64,000 nt of DNA from Rufibacter sp. DG15C. GTDB taxonomy: Bacteria > Bacteroidota > Bacteroidia > Cytophagales > Hymenobacteraceae. Shown here in pieces: positions 57,352-64,000 of this stretch. The DNA lies in contig NZ_CP010776.1 in NCBI RefSeq assembly GCF_001577755.1, positions 868,001 to 932,000 of the forward strand, read 5' to 3'. The position numbers and the translations under genes were made by a program. How positions within the stretch are numbered: the first letter of the stretch is position 1; the number at the start of each line of letters is the position of its first letter. Under the pieces are notes generated by a model that saw only the letters and a program-made list of their open reading frames with translations, was not told the DNA's origin and did no database searches.

Positions 57352-57378
57352 GATTTCACACTTCTCCTTTTATATCAA

Positions 57379-58386
57379 TTACTTCTCTGACTTCACTACT
57401 TGTAGCACTGTTTGACCGACGGCCTTCAAAGTGTTCTTGTCAATGATCTGCATGTTGTCTGCATGGCGGTGATGATACGGCCCAAAGTAGCCGTCTGGGC
57501 TGGTGGCGTCATAGGCAATGATGTCCGCCATCGGGATTTCTGCGTTTTGGATGACGTAGTAATGATCATCCGTGATGCTGGCGCTGTTCTGGTACGGGAA
57601 GTAGTCGGAGAAGCCCATGCTGTGCGCCGCTTTCCAGATGTTGTCCACCACATTTTTGGCGTAGGTTCTGCTGATTTCTTCTTGCGCGAAGCGTGAGCCT
57701 TTAGCACCTACCATGTCTAACAGAATACCATACTGCGCTTTGTAGCCAATAGGCATTAGGTTCTTGGACCAGTGCTGCGAGCCCAGGCAATACGTATCTG
57801 GGATGTAGTCGCCGGCATCATCGGGTTGGCCGTAGTCTTCACCGTCAAACAGCATGATGTCCACGCCTATACCTTCACTTAAAGGATTAGCCTGTAGTTG
57901 ACGAGCAATCTCTAAAAGCACACCCACACCGCTGGCACCGTCGTTGGCGCCGTCAATAGGTTTATCGCGGTTCTGCGTGTCCTTGTCGGCTACGTGGCGG
58001 GTGTCCCAGTGGGCGGCCAGCAGGATTCTGCGCGATGCCTTCGGGTTAATCTGGCCCATGATGTTGCGCAGTTCCAGGGTCTTGCCGTCATAGGCCTTGG
58101 CCGTGAAGCTCTGCACCTGCACCGTCGCCCCGAAGCCTTTCAGCTTACCAATCAAAAAATCGCCGCAGGCGCGGTGCGCAGGCGTGTTGGGCACCCTCGG
58201 CCCGAAGGCCACCTGCGCAGCCACGTACTGGTACGCCGAGTCAGCGCTGAACGCCGGCGGGGTCACGGTTGCCATCTTTGTGGCCGGTTCACTGGTCTCA
58301 GTGCTGGCTGTGTTTTTGTCTTTGCAGGCATACAGGTTGGCGGCTACTAACAGAGCCAGTGCCGCTACTTTCATGTTATTCTTCAT
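57379..58386 (-). CDS. M28 family zinc peptidase / glutaminyl-cyclase-like lipoprotein
   Basis: 335 aa from ATG 58386. The signal peptide has lipobox LYAC (Cys21). The M28 fold shows AHWDTR (His126), GANDGASG (Asp149), FDGEDYG (Glu183), with later Asp and His ligands around [12 protein letters not shown]. The pattern [14 protein letters not shown] and LGSQHW resembles bacterial glutaminyl-peptide cyclotransferases as much as aminopeptidases. Its start overlaps the cysS stop by 11 nt; the alternative ATG at 58374 shortens the signal peptide too far. Confidence 0.87.
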   Translation of the reverse strand: MKNNMKVAALALLVAANLYACKDKNTASTETSEPATKMATVTPPAFSADSAYQYVAAQVAFGPRVPNTPAHRACGDFLIGKLKGFGATVQVQSFTAKAYDGKTLELRNIMGQINPKASRRILLAAHWDTRHVADKDTQNRDKPIDGANDGASGVGVLLEIARQLQANPLSEGIGVDIMLFDGEDYGQPDDAGDYIPDTYCLGSQHWSKNLMPIGYKAQYGILLDMVGAKGSRFAQEEISRTYAKNVVDNIWKAAHSMGFSDYFPYQNSASITDDHYYVIQNAEIPMADIIAYDATSPDGYFGPYHHRHADNMQIIDKNTLKAVGQTVLQVVKSEK

Positions 58387-59869
58387 AAGCCCAGTCAATC
58401 CCGGTTTTCATATCTTTAATGACAATGCCCTGTCCTTTAAGCTGCGCCCTAATCAAATCCACCTTGGCGTAGTCTTTGGCTTCCTTGGCTTCTTTGTAGA
58501 AACTGAGCACCAGCTGGAGCATATCCATGGCATTGGCAGTCTGCTCTTCTTTTAGGCCCAAGATGTCTTTCACCATGGTCTGGTAGGCGGTGCGCATCTG
58601 CTCAAATACTTCTTTGGAGATGGTCTCCAATTTAAAGCCGCCCGTGAACATGCTGTTGATTTTCTTGAGCAGGTTGAACAAGGCCGCAATGACTTTGGCG
58701 GTGTTTAAATCATCATTCAAGCTAGTAAATAATTCGGCTACTTGCTTCTTGATTTCCTCTTCGGCTTTGGCGTCAATCTCACCAGCAGTTTCTGGGTACT
58801 GCAACTGCTCCAAGATGCGCAGTCCGTTCATCACCTTCAAGAAGCCTTTGCGCGCGGCCTGCAGCCCTTCATTGCTGAAGTCCAGCGTGCTACGGTAATG
58901 GGCCTGCAAGATGAAGAACCGGATGGTCATGGGGCTATAGGCCTGTTGCAATACCTCATGCTTGCCAGTGAACAACTCGCCCAACGTGATGAAGTTGCCC
59001 AAGGATTTGCCCATCTTCTTGCCGTTGATGGTGATAAGGTTGTTATGCATCCAGAAGCGGGCGGCGTCTGAATGGTTGTGACTGGCCTGGCTCTGCGCAA
59101 TCTCGCATTCATGGTGCGGGAACATCAAGTCCAAACCACCGCCGTGGATGTCAAACTGCGTGCCCAGGTATTTTCTACTCATGGCCGAGCACTCCAAATG
59201 CCAGCCCGGAAATCCTTCTGACCAAGGTGAGTTCCAGCGCATGATATGACTTGGCGAGGCCTTTTTCCAGAGCGCAAAATCCAGCGGCGAGCGCTTCTCC
59301 TCCTGCCCTTCCAGGTTGTCGCGGGTATTGGACAACAAGTCTTCTATCACGCGGCCAGACAGCTTGCCGTAGTTATGCTCCTTGTTATAGGCAGGTACGT
59401 CAAAATAAACCGACCCGTTGGACTCATAGGCCAGGCCGTTGGCCAGAATCTCCTGAATCATCTCAATCTGCTCAATGATGTGGCCCGAGGCGCGTGGCTC
59501 TATATCCGGGGGCAATACGTTCAGGCTGGCCATGTCTTTATGGAAGCTGTTGGTGTATTTCTCCACCACTTCCATGGGCTCCAAGTGCGCAGCTTTGGCC
59601 AGTTTCTGAATCTTGTCCTCGCCAAAGTCGGCATCGTTCTGCAAGTGGCCCACGTCTGTGATGTTGCGCACGTAGCGTACCTTGTAGCCCAAATGTTGCA
59701 TGTAGCGGCGCAATACGTCAAAGGTGATGTACGGGCGGGCGTGGCCTAAATGGGCATCGCCGTAGACGGTAGGCCCGCAGACGTAAAGCCCCACGAACGG
59801 GCTGTGCAAGGGTTCAAAGGTTGACTTCTGGCGCGTGAGCGTATTATATAATGACAATGGGTGTTGCAT
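58376..59869 (-). CDS. cysS: Cysteinyl-tRNA synthetase
   Basis: 497 aa class I synthetase. Zinc ligands start with Cys31 (YVCGPTVYG), then WHLECSAMS and FPHHECE. The HIGH motif is HLGH (40-43) and the KMSKS motif reads KKMGKS. The C-terminal helical domain is complete. It is co-transcribed with the M28 gene. A TAATTTTG element ends 4 nt before the ATG. Confidence 0.96.
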   Translation of the reverse strand: MQHPLSLYNTLTRQKSTFEPLHSPFVGLYVCGPTVYGDAHLGHARPYITFDVLRRYMQHLGYKVRYVRNITDVGHLQNDADFGEDKIQKLAKAAHLEPMEVVEKYTNSFHKDMASLNVLPPDIEPRASGHIIEQIEMIQEILANGLAYESNGSVYFDVPAYNKEHNYGKLSGRVIEDLLSNTRDNLEGQEEKRSPLDFALWKKASPSHIMRWNSPWSEGFPGWHLECSAMSRKYLGTQFDIHGGGLDLMFPHHECEIAQSQASHNHSDAARFWMHNNLITINGKKMGKSLGNFITLGELFTGKHEVLQQAYSPMTIRFFILQAHYRSTLDFSNEGLQAARKGFLKVMNGLRILEQLQYPETAGEIDAKAEEEIKKQVAELFTSLNDDLNTAKVIAALFNLLKKINSMFTGGFKLETISKEVFEQMRTAYQTMVKDILGLKEEQTANAMDMLQLVLSFYKEAKEAKDYAKVDLIRAQLKGQGIVIKDMKTGIDWAYEE

Positions 59870-59873
59870 GGGG

Positions 59874-59881
59874 CAAAATTA
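59874..59881 (-). promoter_or_regulatory. -7 element of cysS (leaderless)
   Basis: TAATTTTG on the minus strand, 4 nt before the ATG. TTGG lies 21 nt upstream as a weak -33. Confidence 0.65.
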
Positions 59882-59955
59882 TAAAACTTACTGGTACTTC
59901 TGCCAAGACAGCGGCTGCAGAGAAATACGCAGGTGGTTTAGATTAAGGTGAACGC

Positions 59956-59993
59956 CATTTTTCACCTATTTCCTGGAAAACAGGCCAAAAACG
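59956..59993. repeat. 38-bp palindromic repeat, copy 25
   Basis: Left arm CATTTTTCACCTATTTCC, right arm GGAAAACAGGCCAAAAACG. 18 nt past the endonuclease/phosphatase gene stop, upstream of cysS. Confidence 0.9.
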
Positions 59994-60011
59994 GACATTT
60001 GTAGTTCAAGA

Positions 60012-61124
60012 CTATTCTTCTGAGACTACCCCTTCGGGCTTTCTCTCCAACACATACGTGCTTTCCAGGGGAAAATGGTCTGAAAAAGAAATATGCTTTA
60101 GCACGTCAAACCGAAGCAACTGCATGGTGGGGCTGAAGAACTGGTTGTCAATGCGCAGAGGCAGCTTGCCGTTGTAGGTAAACCCAAAACCGCTTCCGCC
60201 CTCTTCAAACGCGTTGTCTAGGTGCCGGCGCAACTGTTGGTAGGTGTAAGAACTGGGCACATCGTTTAAGTCGCCGCAAATCAAAACCGGATGCGGACTT
60301 TCTTGCAAATGCTCTACCAAACGCTGTACCTGGTGGCTACGGGCAATGAAGCCGCCCTTGAGCCTTCGGGCAATGCCGCGGCCTTTGGTTTTGAAGGCGG
60401 CTTCGCTTTCTACGGCTTGGGCTACTTCCTTTTCCTCAATGCTCATGGATTCCAGGTGCATGTTGTAGACCCGCAGCGTGTCTTTGTTGGGCAGCTTGAC
60501 GTCCACAAAAATGACCTGGTTTTTGGTAGGGCGATCAAAGGTCACGTTGCCTTTGTTCACGATAGGGTACCGGGAAAAAATAGCCAAGCCAAACTCAGCG
60601 CCTATTTTGTTAGTGAGCGCCTTGCCCAGGAACATTTCGCGGCCCTTACTGGTGCCTATGCGCTTTTTGCTGTTGTACTGCCGGCTTTTCTTGTCATAAT
60701 AGAATTCCTGCAGGCAAAGGATGTCAGCGGGGTGGTTGGCCACCCATTCCAGCTCCTTTTCAGGAAGGTCTGGATCTGATGCGTGCAGGTGCTTGTATAC
60801 GTTGAACACGCGCACGTTGTAACTTAACACACTCACGCGCTGTTGTTCTGGGTGAGGCTCTGCGTCTGGGGTATTCAAGGTAAAGTAGCGGGTATGCTGG
60901 CTCCAGAAAAGAACAATCAATAGCAATGGCAGAAGCGCCATGAGCGGTTTCTTCCAGAGCCAGAGCAGACCCATGAAGAAATTAAAGAGCAAGGCCCCAG
61001 GCAGCGACATGGCCAAAAAGCCAGCCGGCCAAAACACGTGCGGCGGCACATATTGACATAAAACTCCCACCAGCAGCCAGCCCGTAGACAGCGCGGTCAG
61101 GAAAGAAAGAAGCGTCTTCAGCAC
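60012..61124 (-). CDS. Membrane-anchored endonuclease/exonuclease/phosphatase family protein
   Basis: 370 aa from GTG 61124, which starts LKTLLSFLTALSTGW; a TTG at 61160 would add 12 residues. Three membrane helices in the first 95 residues precede an EEP domain: LSYNVRVFN, LCLQEF (Glu), MHLES, GDLNDVP, and SDHFPLE (Asp-His). The family cuts phosphodiester or phosphoester bonds in DNA, lipids or sugars. Its substrate is unknown; the domain probably faces the periplasm. Confidence 0.88.
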   Translation of the reverse strand: MLKTLLSFLTALSTGWLLVGVLCQYVPPHVFWPAGFLAMSLPGALLFNFFMGLLWLWKKPLMALLPLLLIVLFWSQHTRYFTLNTPDAEPHPEQQRVSVLSYNVRVFNVYKHLHASDPDLPEKELEWVANHPADILCLQEFYYDKKSRQYNSKKRIGTSKGREMFLGKALTNKIGAEFGLAIFSRYPIVNKGNVTFDRPTKNQVIFVDVKLPNKDTLRVYNMHLESMSIEEKEVAQAVESEAAFKTKGRGIARRLKGGFIARSHQVQRLVEHLQESPHPVLICGDLNDVPSSYTYQQLRRHLDNAFEEGGSGFGFTYNGKLPLRIDNQFFSPTMQLLRFDVLKHISFSDHFPLESTYVLERKPEGVVSEE

Positions 61125-61197
61125 AAAAAAAGAATTTCTAGCAGGGGTAAACCTACGCAAAAAATCCGGAGAGGGCTTGCCGCTCGTAGATGAGAAG

Positions 61198-61235
61198 CGT
61201 TTTTGGCCTAGTTCTGGGAAAACACCTCCAAAACA
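61198..61235. repeat. 38-bp palindromic repeat, copy 26, between divergent genes
   Basis: Arms CGTTTTTGGCCTAGTTCT and GGAAAACACCTCCAAAACA. Upstream of both the EEP gene and tatA. Confidence 0.88.
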
Positions 61236-61325
61236 GAAGCTGCCTTTGGACCCCGCCGTACACTACCCAAACTCTGCAATCGTTTTAAACTTGGTGATAG
61301 TTACCAGCTTTTGGAAATTATACCC

Positions 61326-61333
61326 TAATTTTG
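61326..61333 (+). promoter_or_regulatory. Possible -7 element of tatA-gatA
   Basis: TAATTTTG, 27 nt before the tatA ATG. The upstream TTTG lies at only 12-nt spacing, so the -33 is uncertain. Confidence 0.55.
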
Positions 61334-61360
61334 CAATCTAACACTTTTAACAGTACAGCT

Positions 61361-61720
61361 ATGATGCTATCTAACATTTTGGCGTTTATCGGTAACCTGG
61401 GCACGGGAGAGATGATTTTGATCGTGCTTGTGATCCTTCTTCTTTTCGGCGCGAAGCGTATTCCAGATTTGGCCCGCGGCTTAGGAAAAGGTATCCGGGA
61501 GTTCAAGGACGCCACCAATGAGATCAAGTCAGACATTGAGAAGTCGGCCAACAACAACGACCGTCCCAACAATAGCGGCTACAACAACGGCCCTTACAAC
61601 CCAAACCCTAACGCCGGTTATCAGCAACCAGCCCCGCAAAACCCTGCGCCTGGTGCCTACAACAATGACCCAGCGGTAAATCCAAACCCAACCACAACTC
61701 CCAACAATACCAACGTTTAA
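61361..61720 (+). CDS. tatA: Twin-arginine translocase subunit TatA
   Basis: 119 aa from ATG 61361. One membrane helix (GEMILIVLVILLLFGAKRIPD), then the amphipathic helix LARGLGKGIREFKDATNEI with the FGxKRIPDLARGLGKG signature. The last 55 residues are Asn/Pro/Gln-rich and disordered. It forms the protein-conducting part of the Tat system for folded proteins; tatC is not in the window. gatA begins 2 nt after its stop. Confidence 0.93.
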   Translation: MMLSNILAFIGNLGTGEMILIVLVILLLFGAKRIPDLARGLGKGIREFKDATNEIKSDIEKSANNNDRPNNSGYNNGPYNPNPNAGYQQPAPQNPAPGAYNNDPAVNPNPTTTPNNTNV

Positions 61721-61722
61721 GC

Positions 61723-63159
61723 ATGCACTACACATCCCTTGACGCTATCCGTGAGGAGATAGGCCGAGGCTCGCTCACCTGTAAAAAACTTGTAGAGCAG
61801 TACTTGCAGAACATATCAGAAAAGCGCCACCTCAATGCTTTTTTAGAAGTGTTTGAAGAAGAAGCCCTTCGGCAAGCCGAGGAGGTGGATGCTAAACTAA
61901 AAGCCGGCACCGCCGGCAAACTGGCAGGAATGGTGATTGGCCTGAAAGACGTGTTGGCCTACGAGGGCCACGCGCTCCAGGCCTCCAGCCAGATCCTGAA
62001 CGGTTTCAAGTCCCTGTACACCGGTACCGCCGTACAGCGCCTGTTGCAGGAAGACGCCATCATCATTGGCCGTCAGAACTGCGACGAGTTTGCCATGGGC
62101 GCCTCTAATGAGAATTCTTCCTTTGGCCCCGCGCTCAATGACGCAGACAACACCCGCGTGCCGGGTGGCTCCTCTGGGGGCTCTGCCGTGGCCGTGCAAG
62201 CACACCTTTGTTTAGCCTCTATTGGCTCAGACACGGGTGGTTCTGTGCGTCAGCCGGGCGCGTTCTGCGGAGTGGTGGGTTTTAAGCCCACGTATTCCCG
62301 CATTTCTCGCTACGGCCTCATCGCCTATGCTTCTTCTTTTGACCAGATTGGGGTTTTGACGCATAGCGTGGAAGACGCCGCTCTTTTGACAGAGGTAATG
62401 GCGGGCGCCGATGAGTTTGATTCTACTGTGAGTCAGCGCGAGGTACCAGCCTACAGCCAGAGCCTGACCTATGACCGCCCAGCGCGCATTGGTTACATAA
62501 AGGATTCTATTGAAAGCCCAGGCTTGCAGCCCGAGGTGAAAGACGCCGTGATGGGCGTGCTTGACAGATTGCAGGAAGAAGGCCACACCGTAGAGGCCGT
62601 GGACTTCCCGTACCTGGACTACATGGTGCCTACCTATTACATCCTGACCACGGCAGAGGCCAGCTCTAACCTGGGCCGCTATGACGGGGTCAAGTACGGC
62701 TACCGCAGCGAGAATGTCACAGACTTAACTTCGCTTTATAAAAAGACCCGCTCAGAAGGATTTGGTCCTGAAGTGCAGCGTCGTATCATTCTGGGCACCT
62801 TTGTGTTGAGCGCAGATTACTATGACGCCTACTATACCAAGGCCCAGCAGGTAAGACGCCTCATCAAAGACAAGACAGATGAGTTGCTCAAGCAATATGA
62901 TTTCTTGATATTGCCTACCGCCCCCACCACAGCTTTTAAGATAGGCGAGAACACCAAAGACCCGTTGGCCATGTATTTGGCAGACATCTTCACGGTGCAG
63001 GCTTCGTTGGCGGGCGTTCCGGCTATTTCGTTACCAATTGGGCAAGACGCCGCAGGCCTGCCTATTGGGGTGCAACTGATGACAAAAGCGTTTGGAGAAG
63101 AGCAACTGTTTGCCTTCTCCAAGCAACTGATGGACCACCAAAAAACCGTTTCTGCTTAA
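61723..63159 (+). CDS. gatA: Asp-tRNA(Asn)/Glu-tRNA(Gln) amidotransferase subunit A
   Basis: 478 aa amidase. The Ser-cisSer-Lys triad is Lys75 (GLKDVLAYEG), Ser150 (GGSSGGSAVAV) and Ser174 (GSDTGGSVRQPG). It frees ammonia from glutamine for transamidation of mischarged tRNA, in complex with GatB and GatC, which are not in this window. It is coupled with tatA and with the lytic transglycosylase gene (TAATG overlap at its stop). Confidence 0.95.
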   Translation: MHYTSLDAIREEIGRGSLTCKKLVEQYLQNISEKRHLNAFLEVFEEEALRQAEEVDAKLKAGTAGKLAGMVIGLKDVLAYEGHALQASSQILNGFKSLYTGTAVQRLLQEDAIIIGRQNCDEFAMGASNENSSFGPALNDADNTRVPGGSSGGSAVAVQAHLCLASIGSDTGGSVRQPGAFCGVVGFKPTYSRISRYGLIAYASSFDQIGVLTHSVEDAALLTEVMAGADEFDSTVSQREVPAYSQSLTYDRPARIGYIKDSIESPGLQPEVKDAVMGVLDRLQEEGHTVEAVDFPYLDYMVPTYYILTTAEASSNLGRYDGVKYGYRSENVTDLTSLYKKTRSEGFGPEVQRRIILGTFVLSADYYDAYYTKAQQVRRLIKDKTDELLKQYDFLILPTAPTTAFKIGENTKDPLAMYLADIFTVQASLAGVPAISLPIGQDAAGLPIGVQLMTKAFGEEQLFAFSKQLMDHQKTVSA

Positions 63160-64000
63160 TGCGCATTTCTACTTTTCTCACTGGCGTTTTATTGGTAGTA
63201 GGTCTGGGCTTTCCGGCCCAAGCCCAACAAACCCCTGCTCCTGAAGTACCTTTGCTGGCGTCGAAAGACTCTACCAAAGTGCTTATAGACAGCGTGGAGT
63301 TTATTCCAGTAGAATCCAATGAACTCATCCAGGACCGCCTGAGCTGTTTGGAGCAGGAGATTCCCTTGGAGTTCAACAAGCACGTGAGAGGGTTGATAGA
63401 TTACTTCACCATAAGAAACCGCAAGTACACCCGCCGCATCTTGGAGCGCGAGCAGCTGTACTTCCCTATGTTTGAGAAATACCTGGCCAAGCACAACATG
63501 CCAGACGAGCTCAAGTACCTGGCAGTGGTAGAATCTGCGTTATTACCAAAAGCGGTCTCCTCAGCTAAGGCAGTGGGTTTGTGGCAGTTCATGTCGCCTA
63601 CGGCCAATGACTTTAGATTGGTGCAAAACACCTACCTGGATGAGCGCATGGACCCTGAGAAGTCAACCGAGGCCGCCTGTAAGTTTTTAAAGCAACTACA
63701 CCGCATGTTTGGCAGTTGGGAGATGGCGCTGGCCGCCTACAATTGCGGACCGGGCAACGTAAAAAGAGCCATTACCCGTTCTGGCGGAAAGAAAACCTTC
63801 TGGGAGATTTACCCTTACCTGCCCAAAGAGACGCGCAGCTACGTGCCCTCGTTCACGGCCATTGTCTATGCCATGAATCACGCGCCCGACCATAACATCA
63901 AGCCAGACTCCATCCGGAAGCCCATTGCCGTGGATACGTTGATGTTGAGCCAAGGCGTGGACTTGAAACTGCTGGCTAAACAATTGAATCTGCCTGCCAA
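63159..64000 (+). CDS. Lytic murein transglycosylase, MltD-like (partial, cut by right edge)
   Basis: About 280 codons are visible from ATG 63159, which overlaps the gatA stop by 1 nt. A signal peptide (RISTFLTGVLLVVGLGFPAQA) is followed by a family-typical N-terminal part (VRGLIDYFTIRNRKYTRRIL) and an SLT domain with the catalytic Glu in VVESALLPKAVSSAKAVGLWQF. MALAAYNCGPGNVKRAI is the second signature. It cleaves peptidoglycan glycan strands with anhydro ends. The visible tail (GVDLKLLAKQLNLPA) looks like the start of a LysM or linker, beyond the window. Confidence 0.92.
   Translation, partial: MRISTFLTGVLLVVGLGFPAQAQQTPAPEVPLLASKDSTKVLIDSVEFIPVESNELIQDRLSCLEQEIPLEFNKHVRGLIDYFTIRNRKYTRRILEREQLYFPMFEKYLAKHNMPDELKYLAVVESALLPKAVSSAKAVGLWQFMSPTANDFRLVQNTYLDERMDPEKSTEAACKFLKQLHRMFGSWEMALAAYNCGPGNVKRAITRSGGKKTFWEIYPYLPKETRSYVPSFTAIVYAMNHAPDHNIKPDSIRKPIAVDTLMLSQGVDLKLLAKQLNLPA

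Noticed and set aside
446-61235. The many repeats as a CRISPR array
   Set aside because: The copies are kilobases apart, palindromic over their whole length and each in a different gap; there are no regular spacers and no cas genes.

Overview
The window looks like chromosomal DNA of a Bacteroidota bacterium, most likely Cytophagales and perhaps close to Hymenobacteraceae such as Rufibacter or Pontibacter. The evidence is PorT-like and TonB-plug outer-membrane barrels, a VPS10/BNR protein, promoters of the TTTG-N19-TAnnTTTG type, no obvious Shine-Dalgarno dependence, and a complex I locus with a short NuoG. The genus is inference. No rRNA, tRNA, CRISPR array, transposase, prophage or plasmid gene was seen.

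Layout. 1-11.5 kb: an XRE regulator cut by the left edge, a DUF4394 lipoprotein, two secreted alpha/beta hydrolases, an ECF sigma factor with a membrane partner, membrane proteins, a double M16 peptidase, and two AT-rich lipoprotein genes. 11.6-21.6 kb: dnaX, a PorT-like protein, small exported proteins, a nucleotidyltransferase-metallophosphoesterase pair, a methyltransferase, pruA and an unknown gene. 22-30 kb: a TonB-plug barrel protein, aspS, a long non-coding stretch, then a hydrolase/LytS/LytTR operon. 30.2-43.8 kb: a complete 14-gene NADH:quinone oxidoreductase locus (nuoA to nuoN) on the minus strand. 44-54.4 kb: an exported protein, tadA, superoxide dismutase, a DUF2339-DUF3999 pair, a large VPS10/BNR protein, an RDD protein and mscL. 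54.6-64 kb: rlmN and a thioesterase, an LD-carboxypeptidase, an M28 lipoprotein and cysS, a membrane-anchored endonuclease/phosphatase, and tatA-gatA followed by a lytic transglycosylase cut by the right edge.

The most striking feature is not a gene. A 38-bp palindrome, with arms CGTTTTTGGCCTGTTTTC and GAAAACAGGCCAAAAACG separated by 2 nt, occurs 26 times, about once per 2.5 kb. Almost all copies are intergenic and nearly all are exactly 38 bp. They lie between convergent, tandem and divergent genes and even inside the nuo locus. At six sites a gene-specific terminator hairpin abuts or overlaps the palindrome so that its GTTTTT supplies the U-tract. At two sites it shares bases with a competing hairpin.

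Other signals worth testing: an A10 slippery run in dnaX where a -1 shift gives an immediate stop (a gamma-like product of about 382 residues); TAnnTTTG elements only 4-7 nt from the ATG of cysS, rlmN and dnaX (leaderless transcripts); a perfect promoter before nuoA; and a terminator plus internal promoter between nuoJ and nuoK. All functions are assigned by reading motifs; no database search was possible.
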